NCBI GenBank assembly: GCA_946902985.2
Contig: OX336388.2
Location: 231,056,467 to 231,120,466, forward strand
Origin: Meconema thalassinum
Lineage: Eukaryota; Arthropoda; Insecta; Orthoptera; Tettigoniidae
Reading direction: 5' to 3'
Length of the DNA: 64,000 nt
Position 1 is the first letter of the stretch. Every line of letters begins with the position of its first letter. A model generated the notes under the pieces. It made no database searches, had not been told where the DNA came from, and saw nothing but the letters and a program-made list of their open reading frames with translations. The translations under genes and the position numbers were made by a program. Below are positions 43,741 through 54,464 of this stretch, piece by piece.

Positions 43741-43971
43741 CAATATACACAGTCAACGTCTATATGCCGGAGATCTGGGAACCGAGGTGATGCAAAACTT
43801 TTTTTGATGTGTGTATATGTATATATATATATACATAAATTATATATAAACTTTTGAACTGACGGTGGTTTTGGGGTCTGGGGGATGTGAAATGCGAAGA
43901 TATGTCGAAATTTTCCGGAAGTCGAAACTTGGGACCCATTGCAATAGTTAGCTTTCTAATGAAATCTACCT

Positions 43972-44098
43972 AAAACAGATAACACACACTAATACAGTCA
44001 TCACAATTAACACCGGTTATCAGACAGATTCTACACATACCCAAAGTACACCGCTACATGACCGCGTTGTCGCAGCCCCTAAACTTAAGAACCAACCA
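43972..44098 (+). mobile_element. SINE S1 tail fragment
   Basis: cacactaatacagtcatcac through cgcgttgtcgcagcccctaa and aaccaacc; only the 3' third is present, opposite in orientation to the S1 copies in the duplication. Confidence 0.75.
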
Positions 44099-44310
44099 TC
44101 AATTTAGCCGGAGTGTTATCTCACACAATATTGTTTGTTGAACTTTGAAAGCATTTTGAGGAAGTATTTCTGTCATGGTTATCAACTGCCATACGACAAG
44201 GAAAATTCGTGATGGAAGAAGTAGTTTGAAAGTAACGTTATCATTATTTTTGGGTGTAACTGAGCTGTAGCGACGTTATGCATTAAATTATGTGACCGTA
44301 ACGCCGATAT

Positions 44311-44312
44311 TT

Positions 44313-44354
<42 letters not shown>

Positions 44355-44727
44355 TCGTATGGCCTTGGTACCGGGTGCAGGCTTTATTTGGCGCCCAGAG
44401 GGTAGCTTTCATGTCGAATTTTGTTGTTCCTTGGAGCGCTATGAAAGTCCAGGAGATTAGATATCTAAGCTCCTTGAACACTATAGCGCTTTCTAGTAGA
44501 GAAATGAGGAACTTTGTGTTGGCGGAAAATCCCGAGATTTATTTTGCCATTATGAACACGGCCTACTGAATTAAAATGGCTTCTTTAACATGCCGACAAC
44601 GTATGACATGCATGCCGTGATTTTTTGTCGCCTTAAAAAAATCACTTGCCACGGCCAGGAGAGAAACCTGCAAGCTTGGGGGGGGGGGGGTTGGTAGTCT
44701 GACACGATAACCACTCACCCACCGTGG
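44311..44727 (-). mobile_element. SINE S3
   Basis: (taa)n at 44311-44352, body with gttggcggaaaatcccgaga, head complement acccaccgtggcaagc at 44715-44731. A 13-G run at about 44680. Flanks cgatatttttaat and cgatactttaat look like a diverged TSD. Confidence 0.8.
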
Positions 44728-44754
44728 CAAGCGATACTTTAATAGTAATTATAT

Positions 44755-45090
44755 ATGAATTGCAGCCAATGGCCATAGCTGGATATTTGAATTGAAAGCC
44801 CCTGGGCTCTAGAAAGTTCAATTTCAAGTACCTATTGTAGATCCCCTTTTGACAGCATCATTATCAGATGCCACTGTCACTGACACCTAGCTTTGAACGT
44901 TGGAACTTGATAGAGCGTTTCTAACCCACCAAATATAACTTCTAAATTTGGCTACACATTACCAATTGTAGTGATAGGTTCTTTTACATGTCATTAATCT
45001 GTGACATGGGCCCGCCGGCTTTACTTCCCCTCCGAAGGAAGGCATAGTCTACTGACGGATTCAAACGCTCTTGAAAAATCCGACGAATAG
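44755..45090 (-). mobile_element. S1-related SINE with alternative tail
   Basis: tatatgaattgcagccaatg and caatggccatagctgg at the left, then aacgttggaacttgatagag and ggctttacttcccctccgaa. Shares the S1 body and a different tail, also found at 52424-53690. Its uninterrupted tail is the empty site for the element at 52463-53407. Confidence 0.65.
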
Positions 45091-45599
45091 TAATGAAGTA
45101 ATGAAAGTGTTGTATTGTGATATAACCTAATGTCGAGATATTTCTCGGCCGCAGCTCTGATTAACCAATTAAAATGGTTTTCATCAAGAAAAAGGAAAGA
45201 AATAAGAAAATGATCCTGGCACACACACGAGTTGATCACTTGGTTCACCAGCATTGGCTTTCCGTTCGGTATAGTTATTAACCCTTAGCTACTGACGTGG
45301 AGTCTCGCAGACTCCGTGAGATAATAAATTATTCTCTTCCGTTCATACTTGCCAATTAACTTCCTTGTCTTCGCCTTTCAACATCATCGGCAATAATGTG
45401 CAACCGAGATAACAGTGTCTGATGTAGGGAATTAGTCTCGTAGACTCCATGTCAGTAGGATTATTAGGTGCTAAAAATCGGGACAATATTTACTTTTTAT
45501 GTATTAAAAATACCTGAAATACGTGACAAAAAAGTAAAAATATTTAATTATAATTGTGTTTATTAATGTGAATATAAACAATAAGCAGTACTCACGAAT

Positions 45600-45890
45600 G
45601 CAATGCCTCACTGACTGCTGAAGCATTACAATACCCAACGAGATACATCTTCAGGTTGTCCATCACAAATGACCGACTATTATCGCGAAACACTTCTTCT
45701 TGAGTCGCGGAACTGTGGCAATTTGTTTCTTGCCCTTGAGGTGTTGTGTAACTTGAGATCGCTGTTAAGCCTTGATTGCTTTCCCACATGGTTGGCAGAA
45801 CAGGACAGCCCGTTAAGAAGTAAAATTATCCTTAAATACTGCAACAGATGATAACTTGTAGTCGTTTTTACTTTAGGCATCATAGAACTG
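45600..45890 (-). pseudogene. Possible BED-finger (hAT-derived) relic
   Basis: Minus-strand frames give MPKVKTTTSYHLLQY, then after a shift VLFCQPCGKAIKA and QVTQHLKGKKQIATV, resembling the BED-type finger of hAT-derived proteins (C..C then H...K/H). The second histidine appears lost and frames are broken. Low-confidence relic. Confidence 0.35.
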
Positions 45891-46189
45891 CCTTACACTT
45901 CACAGTGGTAGAAATGAACTGCATGTGAGCGACACTGGTTCCAGGTAGCTGGGAGAGGGGGAGGTCTAGCACGTGGTGCAATATGGCTATGGACAAGGAA
46001 ATCCCCGGCTTCCACAGTGAGTGGCACGGGGCGACAAGTTAAGAATAACACAGTTGCAAGCTTATATAATCTCTGCATGATGATTAGATAGCTCACAGGT
46101 TATTCTCCGTTGAAGTAAGACAGAACAAAAATGGAATAAACTGAAAGATCTAGCATACTGATTTTAAAAAAATGCAAATATTAGTCTAT

Positions 46190-46277
46190 GTATTTTTATG
46201 TTATATCTTTAAAGAAAAAATGCATAAAACATGTATTTACATTTAAAAATATTTATTTACCTAAAAATCCGAGCCCT
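46190..46277 (-). repeat. hAT-MITE end fragment
   Basis: atttacctaaaaatccgagc cctag matches the terminal style (tagggctcggat inverted) of the element at 53709-54456. Only one end seen. Confidence 0.4.
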
Positions 46278-46740
46278 AGTCATTACTGTGAGTTGTGGAG
46301 CTATCAGTGCCCGCTTGCTTGTTATATTACGTTGTGAGTAAAAGCGAAATGGACTCGAAACCTGGTCCATTTAGGGAGACAGTAAATGTTTTCGATGCTC
46401 TGTTCGAGGAGATTTTTTACGATGAGTTGAGATGAGTTGAGCACAGTGATAGCGATGAAAAACAATGAGTGATGAAGTACGTGTCAGTTTCTTATCAGGT
46501 ATGAAAGAAAGGCATATATAACTTGCGTTCCAAAAGTAACGAGCCGGAGGCTGTAATGCGCAAACCGGTGACGACATCGGCTAATCGTGGTGTGTGTAAC
46601 GAGGTGTGGTTCCGACCAGAGCGTGGAAGTTCACAGCCCGTCGCTAGAGGGCACGTGACGATACAAAGCACCGCGGATTGTGCTCAGGTGGAAACCGTAA
46701 CAAAGTACATTAATTAATGGTAAATTCACCAGAAAATCAT

Positions 46741-46945
46741 GACTAAAGAACTTACCTGTTCACAGGAGATGCTGAAAATGCTCTCCTTCAACTGACAGAC
46801 AGGCATTGTACCGTGTAAATAAATTAGCGTTTACACGTTGTAATTCCCTTTTGTTTTGAGGGATCTGCTGCCGTATATTGTTCTCCAGCTCCACTAGAGT
46901 ACGGGTAATTGATCTGTACACTTTCAATGTTAAATTACCCCACAA
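46741..46945 (-). pseudogene. IS630/Tc-like transposase C-terminal relic
   Basis: Minus strand: TLVELENNIRQQIPQNKREL, RVNANLFTRYNACLSVEGEH and FQHLL stop. The same protein segment as 32805-32945. A second short piece, ctgtctgtcagctgaaggag, is at 47041-47090 in the opposite orientation. No catalytic residues remain. Confidence 0.6.
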
Positions 46946-47666
46946 TTGAACAACAAAGGTCCGTGCTTCGATTAATTACAGTAAACACGCAGGTGGTGGG
47001 AGGATGGGGAGGATGCAGCAGTAGCGACATAATGTAACGATGTCTGTCTGTCAGCTGAAGGAGAACATCTTCCGTGAAAAGATAAGTTCTAACCTTCAAC
47101 TGGCGACGTGAGGTCATCCAGATTCCCAAGAAATAAAATAACATCTGTGCTTCTTTAATTAAATCTTGCAGCTGTTGTTTATGCTGCCTTCTTATCTGCG
47201 CGCTGACACTACACACCCTCGTTGATGAAAGTTTAGTGACTTAATGGACTTTAATGACCCTGGTTAGCCCGCCTCCGCCTCGCGCAATCTCGCGGTACGA
47301 GCTCGGTTGGCTGGCTGAAGGCGCGCGCGCCCGGCAGCCGGCCGTTGGTCCCGCTGCAGCAATAGAATCTCACTGTATTTATTAATTTATGTACATTGAA
47401 GTTTTTACTTGATAGGGAAAAACTTGAAATTTAAATTTTTTCAAGTCATAAAAAATATGTCGAGTATTACAGCCCAAAGAGTACGTCTTGTGGGTAGAAT
47501 CTTACATTAAAACGTTTCATTCAATGTGTGTTAAAACGATTGTTAATACTTTGTTCATTAAAACTTATACTAGCTGTCTATAATTTGAAATTAATTTTGT
47601 GGAGTTCCTCAGACTCAACGTCAGTAATAACGTTAGTGTTTTCTCACCTCAGTAGGTAAGGGTTAA

Positions 47667-48095
47667 ACCCGAGTGCTTCCCCAACTTGAATTGCTTTTTG
47701 TCCATGCAGAACTGGCACGTTAACATAATATGCCACTCAACACAGCCCACACGGGAATTTTTATCAATCACTACTGCGAATTGCAAAATACACAGTGAGT
47801 TAACACTGCGGGAAATGGCGATAACGAACGAGCTTCTGGCGCGTGTCGCCTTTGCCCTCTCTATTCTTCTGTTCTCGTTGGTCTAGCCCAGGATTTCCAA
47901 ACTACGGCCCGCGAGCACCACCAATCCGACCCTCCATAGCTTATTTTGATTGGGCTACATTGTAAAATTCACAAGCTGTAGAATCATACAAATTTTAAAC
48001 ATATGTTTTCATTTAACGACCAATTAAGAAACACAATAAAATAACTGACTTACGTAATGAAATTGAACATTTTAATAGTACATTATGCAACGAGC
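47667..48095. other. No gene recognised
   Basis: Unassigned sequence between the piggyBac-like element and the 48.1-kb palindrome. Confidence 0.35.
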
Positions 48096-48190
48096 CTATA
48101 ATGGCAATAATTAAGACACGAGTAAAACGAGCGTAAGCGAGTTTTATAATTACCATACGAGTGTCTTAATTACCATTATAGGCGAGTTTC
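48096..48190. repeat. Nested palindrome
   Basis: Outer arms cctataatgg.aataattaag-type at about 48098-48130 and 48155-48187 enclose an inner 24-bp palindrome, taaaacgagcgtaagcgagt tttt-like, at about 48125-48148. A compact cruciform-forming miniature element. Confidence 0.65.
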
Positions 48191-48597
48191 ATACGACTGT
48201 TTTTGTTCGAACATAAATATTCATAAATATATGTCGAGATTTCGCCAGTTTTATGTACTGAACAGAGCGCATGGGACGCAGACAATGCCTTGTATTTGAC
48301 CATGGCCTCTTCGATTTTCCCACTATGACACTAGGCCAGGCAGTGAAATTTAAATTAGAAGGCCTTGGAACTCAGGTCAGGTGCGATGTTATCCTTATCT
48401 AATTGGTCAAACAACTGTTTCTTGATCTCTGATTGGTGGGAGAAACTTTCATAATGCAAAATAGTGTTATATTGACCATCATTATGGTACAGTTTTCTGA
48501 CATATAATAGTCAGGGTCGAACATAAATGTAATTATTGACATGAGATTTATTCTTAACACATGTGAAATACATAGGGAGCCCAAATTCACATAATTA
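48191..48597. other. No gene recognised
   Basis: Unassigned AT-rich sequence. Confidence 0.3.
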
Positions 48598-49140
48598 AAT
48601 TATTCATCCTTCTTCTTCTTCTCCTTCTTCTTCGTTACGGCCAACTAAGGACCACGTCATGTCAACTGTTTCTTCTGCATTTTAATGTTGGCCCAGTACT
48701 CTTACATTCACAATCGATGTTGCACCTTTCTTTCCGTCGCCCACGCCTTTCCGGTTTTTAGTTTCGGCTTAGGTTGAAAACTCCGATGTTCTTGAAGTTT
48801 TTCCCTAAGTGGGCCACGCTCCTGGATATCTTCACATGTTATCCCAACCTCCAACATATTTTTCTCTATTTCACTGAACTAGGCCCCTTTTGTCTTTTTC
48901 TCATGGTGAAAAGCAAACATTTGGTTGGATAGCCGTGTTGATTTCATTCAGATTATATGTCCATAGAAGAAAATCCTCCTTTTCCTCATCACGTCAGTTA
49001 TTTTCTCTACGTATGTGTACAACTCTTGGTTGTGGCGTCTTCGGAACTTGCCGTGTTCTTTGACTGGACCCAGGATTTTCCCCTTAGAACTTCGCCGAAA
49101 CACTTACCAAGAGTGCGCGCATGTCTCGTTCTGAGGTAGT
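48598..49140 (-). pseudogene. RTE-like LINE 3' fragment, family G
   Basis: Minus-strand frames encode KILGPVKEHGKFRRRHNQEL, RRIFFYGHII, RLSNQMFAFHHEKKTK, then VGITCEDIQERGPLREKLQE and FQPKPKL, ending in (gaa)n at 48605-48630. Layout matches the post-RT region of families B and C. Several stops and shifts. Confidence 0.65.
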
Positions 49141-49769
49141 ACCAGGCACATCTGCTCACTTTCAATCGAATGTGTGTTCTATCTGTTTTAAACGAGGCCT
49201 GTAGAAGCGTAACATCAGAGGGAATTGATCGTGTTTGTCTGGCATGCCCCGCAGGCTATTGTTAACTACAGCTCAATTGATTGGGTTCTTTTCGAAACAC
49301 CGTGTGTGTGTGTAGCCGGGGAAACTAGGCTACAACGTCAACAAAGTGACCTCACCAATAAATGGCCTTTGAACTGTGTGGTCTTGCGTTACAAGCGAAG
49401 GTGACAAAACACTGTGTAGCTAGCCAAGCCGACCAAAGCCACCTGTTGAGCTCACCGGAGCCGATCACATTCCACGGCCCCCTCCCACCACTTTCCGATC
49501 ACGCATTACGACCGGCGGCGTTTTATATTCACTGGCAGTACTTTAATAACATTGTGCTTGATTTTTTTTCCTTCTAATGTTTTTTTATTTTATTTTGTAA
49601 TTCACTTACTCAATCGCCAGTATAAATTGTATCGTACGTTACTCCTACAGCGCACTTTAAATTTATTGTTTGAATTCAAGTGAAATTAAGGCCTTAACGG
49701 TTTACTTTACGATTTCCTTGGTTCTTTCCCACATTATCCGCAGTTCAGCTGTGTGCATTAAATCTCCCA
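49141..49769. other. No gene recognised
   Basis: Unassigned; (gt)n at about 49303-49314. Confidence 0.3.
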
Positions 49770-50795
49770 CAATAAGGCTGCGACTTATCACTCATACTTT
49801 TCAATCTTTACATTGAACAAGCAATAAAGGAAATTGGAGAAAAATTGAAAGTGGGAGTGAAGATTCAAGGAGAAATAATTTGAACTCTGAGATTTTCTGA
49901 TGACATCGTCATCTTGGCCGACACGCCAGAGGATTTGAATGAGTCTTTGAATGGTATGGACGTCTTTAGGAAAGAATTCATGATGAAAATCAATAAATGT
50001 AAAACAAATATATAGGAATGTAGCCGAAATAAATCAGAAACCTCTATGGACATCAAATTGCCAGGTGAAAAGATAAAGGAAGTAGGAGATTTCTGTTACT
50101 TAGGAAGCAAAATAACCAGTGATGGACGAAGCAAAGAGGATATAAAAAGTAGGTTGGCTCAAGCAAGGAAAGCATTTCTACAGAAAGGGAATATGTTGAC
50201 ATCGAATATAGATTTAGGTATTAGGAAGTCTTTTTGGAAAGCCTTTGTCTGGAGCGTGGCGCTCTATGGAAGTGAAACTTGGACTGTCGGTGCAGCAGAA
50301 AAGAAGAAAATTGAGTCGTTTGAAATGTGGTGCTACAGGAGAATGATGAAGATCAGATGGGTAGATAGGGTTACAAACAAAGAGGTATTAAGACGAGTGG
50401 GAGAGGAGAGATGTTTCTGGCGACTGCTAATGAAGAGAAGAGATAGGTTAGTAGGACACATACTAAGACACCCAGGAATAGCAAGCTTAGTTATGGAAGG
50501 AAGGGTCGAGGACAAGAACTGTAGGGGTAGACCAAGGTTATAATATGTTCAACAGATTGCCTCGGATGTAGGGTGTGGTAGCTATTGTTACGGCTGTGAG
50601 TTTGTTTCGTCGCCTCGCCGGTTGAGTCACAGCTGGTCCGGGCTGTGCTCTGCCTCAGTGTATTACGTGCGCCTTACGCAACAGGGCTACTAGGACAAAG
50701 GGATGGTCCAGAATATTCGTGACCCAGCCAGTGATGGAAACCTCGCGAAGCCGTGAATCCTGGACGGGTCTATAAACATTTGAGTCACCTGACTG

Positions 50796-50804
50796 CTATA
50801 TAAG
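50796..50804 (+). promoter_or_regulatory. LTR TATA box
   Basis: ctatataag in the LTR, about 390 bp upstream of the poly(A) signal; expected position for the U3/R boundary. Confidence 0.65.
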
Positions 50805-51195
50805 AGCGACCTGGCAAGCGGGGTGGAGAGAGTGCTTTTTTCGAGCTAGTGCGAGCGTTTACCTCGAGCGACAGTTGTTGGCGACGTGACTTGCGAAACC
50901 CTGTGAAGCTGATTCTCTTGACAGTGAAGGAGTGTGAATCATACGGAGAGACTGTGTATTGAAGAGTGTGTGTTTTCCAGCGCGACAGAGGTCATAGTGG
51001 TGAATTGCGAAACAGTGAGTGACAGACTTAGTGCAGATATTTCCAGCCAGCGCACGGGACCACCTCATTAGCGAGAGGATTAACTGCAAGGCCGAGTGAA
51101 AGGGTGAGTCGAGCTCCATACAGGAGGGAGCTTCTGTAAGACAGCTAATTGTTTCTATCTGCTTGTTGTACGGTGTATATTTCTGACCTGCAAGC

Positions 51196-51201
51196 AATAA
51201 A
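51196..51201 (+). terminator. LTR polyadenylation signal
   Basis: aataaa followed by a t-rich stretch, 90 bp before the LTR end; consistent with R/U5 organisation. A gtgccac/gtggcac hairpin lies at 51267-51286. Confidence 0.65.
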
Positions 51202-51479
51202 GCTAACTTCTCTTTAAAGGAACAATTGTGTTTGTGCTTTCACCCTCCGTAATCCAGTTAACGGAAGTGCCACTAGGGGGTGGCACGTAACACTATGAAA
51301 CGATTAGCTCAGGACAGGGAGTCCTGGACAACATCAAACCAGTCAAAAGGATTCGGGAGGTGCTGAAAGTTCGAATCACGGCATATTCTCAGTGGCGGAT
51401 TGAAACGTTTACAGAGGACGGTGCCAACTAAAAAGAAAGTTATGGTGCATTTGAGACATTAGGGATGCCGGTACCAGAC

Positions 51480-51735
51480 CACCTCCTGATATAGTGTCTA
51501 GCATTCTTGGCTGTCGCCCCGGAAATCAGGGTTCGATTCCCGACTCTTCCAAGAAATTTAATTCTAGTCTGAGGGCTGGAACGGGGTACACTCAGTCTCG
51601 TGAGGCAGAACTGCGGAGTGGTGGGATCGATTACCATCTTAGCCATTTTGGAAGTGGTTTTCCGTGGTTTCTCACGAATGCTGGGGTGGTTTCTAACTTA
51701 AAGCCATGGCCGCCTCCTTCCGAATCCTCAAGCTT
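51480..51735 (+). mobile_element. tRNA-headed SINE (S5-related)
   Basis: atagtgtctagcattcttgg, then agggttcgattcccgac (B-box), gagggctggaacggggtaca and ggttttccgtggtttctcac; the 3' end is cut by the S3 insertion. Confidence 0.75.
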
Positions 51736-51737
51736 GC

Positions 51738-52112
51738 CACGGTGGGTGAGTGGATAGCGTGTCTGTCTACTACCCCCAAGATTGCAGGTTCGCTCCTGGC
51801 CGTGGTAAGTGTTTTTTAGGGGGCAAAAATACGACACGCATGTCTTACGAAGTTGGCATGTTAAAGAACCCATTTGAATTCAGTAGGCCGTGTTCATGAT
51901 GGCAAAATTAATCTCGGGAGTTTCCGCCCACTCAAAGTTCCTTATTTATTTACTAGAAAGCGCTATAGTGTTCATGGAGCTTAGATATCTAACCTCCTTC
52001 ACTTTCATAATGATTCAAGGAACAACGAAATTCAACATGCAAGCTACCCTCTAGGTGTCAAATTACAAAGCTTGAACCCGGCACTTGAGGCCATACGATA
52101 TTATTATTCCTC
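51738..52112 (+). mobile_element. SINE S3
   Basis: gccacggtgggtgagtggat head, gcaggttcgctcctggccgt B-box, ending ggccatacgatattattatt. Short flank similarity (cctca) at both sides. Confidence 0.8.
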
Positions 52113-52119
52113 ATCTGAA

Positions 52120-52250
52120 TTACAAATACACACACTAATACAGCCATCACAATAACGCAGGTTATCAGACAAATTTCACATACTCACACACGCCCACAAG
52201 TACACGGGGCTACATGACCACGATGTCGCAAAGCCCCTAAATCAAACTAC
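52120..52250 (+). mobile_element. SINE S1 tail fragment
   Basis: cacactaatacagccatcac to gatgtcgcaaagcccctaaa; only the 3' end. Confidence 0.6.
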
Positions 52251-52297
52251 AACAATGTGATACCGGTAGCTTTTAGTTAGGGTCTGAATACACTGCT

Positions 52298-52322
52298 GTT
52301 CCGCCCCTTAATACCTCAATAA

Positions 52323-52353
<31 letters not shown>

Positions 52354-52355
52354 AT
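52298..52355 (+). mobile_element. Mini-retroposon, plus orientation, (aata)n tail
   Basis: gttccgccccttaatacctc then (aata)n; complement of the 9230/36671 core, with a different microsatellite. Confidence 0.55.
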
Positions 52356-52423
52356 ACTACATTTTAATTATTTATGCAAGTTTCATCCTTACCGGGAAAC
52401 CAGACAGCTACAATTTTATTATA

Positions 52424-53690
52424 TATGAATTGCAGCGAATGGTCATAGCAGGGTATTTTGATCGTGTCCTCCCATGAGTTCCGATTCCCACCAGTTCCAA
52501 ATTCTTTAGCGGATTAGCTATCTGCCAAATGACTGCCTGAGTGAGTCCCATCAGTTCCGAACACTACCTGAGCGAGTTCCAGCTCCTCTAACACAGGGGG
52601 CGACGCCATGGACCTGTAGCTACCATAAGCAGCTTTCGCTTTGTCAGTATCTGTATCAGCATGTGCCTTCGTCAAATTAATCAGTTTTGAGTTATACTTA
52701 CAAAGTTCTTAAAATAGTATCAGCATGTCGCTTCGTCTTTGAACTGTTTTATTTAATATAATTTAGAAGTCACTTAGTAATCACCACGTAGCTTCGTCAA
52801 ATTGATCTATTAACTGAATTATTATTCTCTCTATACTCTAATCAATATGTACAGCAAAAGAGACATTTCTTAAAAATACTGTTAAATCACCGGTCTTTTT
52901 AAACGGTTGAGTTGCTCTTTAGATTCTGTCATCCTTTGCAACATATTTTCTTTTCGTGGCCTGCAAATTCAACTCTGCCCGCATAATTTTTTCGTCCGAA
53001 TTTTGAGACTCCTTCTTCAAGCACAACACCAAGTCTCTTACACGAGGATGTGGTTTTCAGCTTTTCAAATTCAGCTTATGGGTCCAACCTTCTAAGAGTT
53101 ATTCGTTCTTTGCCTCTTCCCAAGGTTATTCCACATTTCAATCGGAATATGCACGGTTTCAAGTCATTGCTCGACAAAGTAATAAAAAAACTCGATTATT
53201 TTTTCACTGTCCGGGGCCGTGCTATGAATGTGTAGCCAACCGTCTTCTACTCAGAACTGACAGCTGGGTATTCCAGAGACATTCGGAACTAGTGGGACTC
53301 ATTAGCTTATTTACTCAGGCGTGAATACGCGTTCGGAACTCACGGGACGTTTTTCCTAAGAAATTTGTTTTCGGAACTCATGGGAATGGAACTCGTGGGA
53401 CGGAACCATTTTGATTGCACGCCCGTGGTCTCCCAGCAAGTTCAATTTCATGTAGTTACAATTTTGGCTACCAGATGATACTGTCACTAACAGTAGCGGT
53501 GAACGTTGGAACTTGATAGAGCGTTTCTAACCAGCCAAATAAAACCTACGAATTTTGTTACACACTACCCATTGCAGCGGTAGGTTCTTTTACATGCCAT
53601 AAATCTATGACATGGGCTCGCTGGCTTTCCTTCCCCTCCGAAGGAAGGCATACTGAGGGATTTTAACGCTCTTAAAATACAGCCATACAA
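52424..53690 (-). mobile_element. S1-related SINE with alternative tail, twice interrupted
   Basis: tatatgaattgcagcgaatg matches 44755; after the insertion 52463-53407 it resumes cccgtggtctcccagcaag and runs through aacgttggaacttgatagag to ttttaacgctctt. A second insertion follows at 53709. Confidence 0.65.
52463..53407. mobile_element. Candidate hAT-type element rich in gagttcc motifs
   Basis: 8-bp TSD attttgat at 52455-52462 and 53408-53415. Empty site visible at 44790-44825. Motifs cccatgagttcc, cccaccagttcc and gagcgagttcc sit near the left end, and complements (ggaactcatggga, ggaactcgtggga) near the right, i.e. subterminal inverted motifs. Interior not recognised; a frame at 53050-53235 has no family match. 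Confidence 0.6.
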
Positions 53691-53708
53691 CTGAAAGGTG
53701 CTGATAAC

Positions 53709-54456
53709 TAGGGCTGGGATCGATATGCTCGATAAAATCTCCAGATATGCTCGAAAACCATGTGTTTTATGCTCAATAGATATGCTCGAAAAACCCATTA
53801 TATGCTCGATATATATGCTCGAAAAAACCGTTACATGTAGTTAAATATGCAGAATATGGTCGATAAACACCGTTATAAACTATAGAAAGGAAAGTGAAAC
53901 GAAAAAACCAATAACATATCTTTATATACGGGCTTTATTTTCTAATTGTATGTATGATACACTGAAATATACTCGCATTCAAGTTTTTCAATTATAAGAG
54001 AAGTTTTCTTATAAAAGTTACAGTTTAAAAGTTCATTTACAAAAGGTTCAGTTTTAGGCGAGTCAATGAAGTAGATGTGCATTGGTCAGTACAACAAGGA
54101 TTTTTTCTATGTGTTCAGATTTCTTAAATCTATGAATAAAAGTTTCAATGACGAGAACGACCTCACTAAAGGTTAAAAACCTGCGGTTTTATTATTCGCA
54201 CCAGATTGGCTATTCAATAATTATTTCTGTTTTCGTACCTTAAGGATGGTCAGGGCCTGAACTGGGGGGGGGGGGGGGGGGGGGAGAATTCGAAGAAAAA
54301 AACTATTTAGACGAAAACCACAAGAATATGTATTTATATGCTTCTATTCTCAAAACCGCGGTTTTATGCATTTATATGCTCGATAAATTGAAAGGCTTCT
54401 TTCAATGTGTATTATTCAGGAAAAAAATATGCAAATATGCTCGAATCCGAGCCCTA
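53709..54456. mobile_element. hAT-type MITE with atatgctcga motif array
   Basis: 8-bp TSD ctgataac at 53701-53708 and 54457-54464. Termini tagggctgggat and complement of atccgagcccta. Near both ends atatgctcgaaaa/atatgctcgata recur (at least five on the left). An 18-G run lies at 54266-54283. Confidence 0.8.
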
Positions 54457-54464
54457 CTGATAAC

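Larger units (their letters stand above)
39110..43813 (-). mobile_element. Tc1-type transposon interrupted by a hAT-like element
   Basis: TIRs cacacatcaaaaaaagtttt then gcatcacctcggttcc at the left and the matching complement at the right, flanked by TA at 39108-39109 and 43814-43815. Without the nested 3233-bp element and its 6-bp flank copy the element is 1465 bp. Only one substitution cluster separates the two TIRs, so the insertion is fairly young. Confidence 0.95.
38139..43971. repeat. Tandem duplication, right copy, with Tc1/hAT nest
   Basis: Repeats the layout of 36148-38138. Removing the Tc1 insertion and one TA (39110-43815) leaves about 1127 bp. Ends at cttctaatg/aaatctacct, matching 38138. 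Confidence 0.9.
45282..47662. mobile_element. Large piggyBac-type element
   Basis: TTAA at 45278-45281 and 47663-47666. Termini cccttagctactgacgtg and complement ccttacctactgaggtg share 14 of about 16 first bases, with further internal agreement (gagtct, actcc). 2381 bp. No clear piggyBac catalytic domain found. Interior includes unrelated transposase relics, so it is probably a composite of later insertions. Confidence 0.7.
50586..51292 (+). mobile_element. Solo LTR of an LTR retrotransposon
   Basis: Begins tgttacggctg and ends cacgtaaca (TG...CA with inverted tgttac/gtaaca), flanked by the 4-bp repeat ctat (50582-50585, 51293-51296). Comparison with 6821-6850 shows it interrupts the LINE coding line exactly. 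707 bp. Contains TATA and polyadenylation signals. No internal region: recombination between two LTRs left one. 4-bp TSD fits Ty3/gypsy or BEL. Confidence 0.9.
49770..51350 (+). pseudogene. LINE family A copy, split by a solo LTR
   Basis: From KGCDLSLILFNLYIEQAIKE through RFSDDIVILAD (catalytic FADD mutated to FSDD), YLGSKITSDGR, LYGSETWTVGAAEK, WCYRRMMKIRW to RGRPRL, with stops near 49881, 50015 and 50540. After the LTR (50586-51292) the tail resumes, ctatgaaacgattagctcag, to about 51350. Same family as 2955-4695. Confidence 0.85.

Noticed and set aside
47041..47090. Host exon suggested by similarity between 32880 and 47041
   Set aside because: Both match the C-terminus of an IS630-type transposase.
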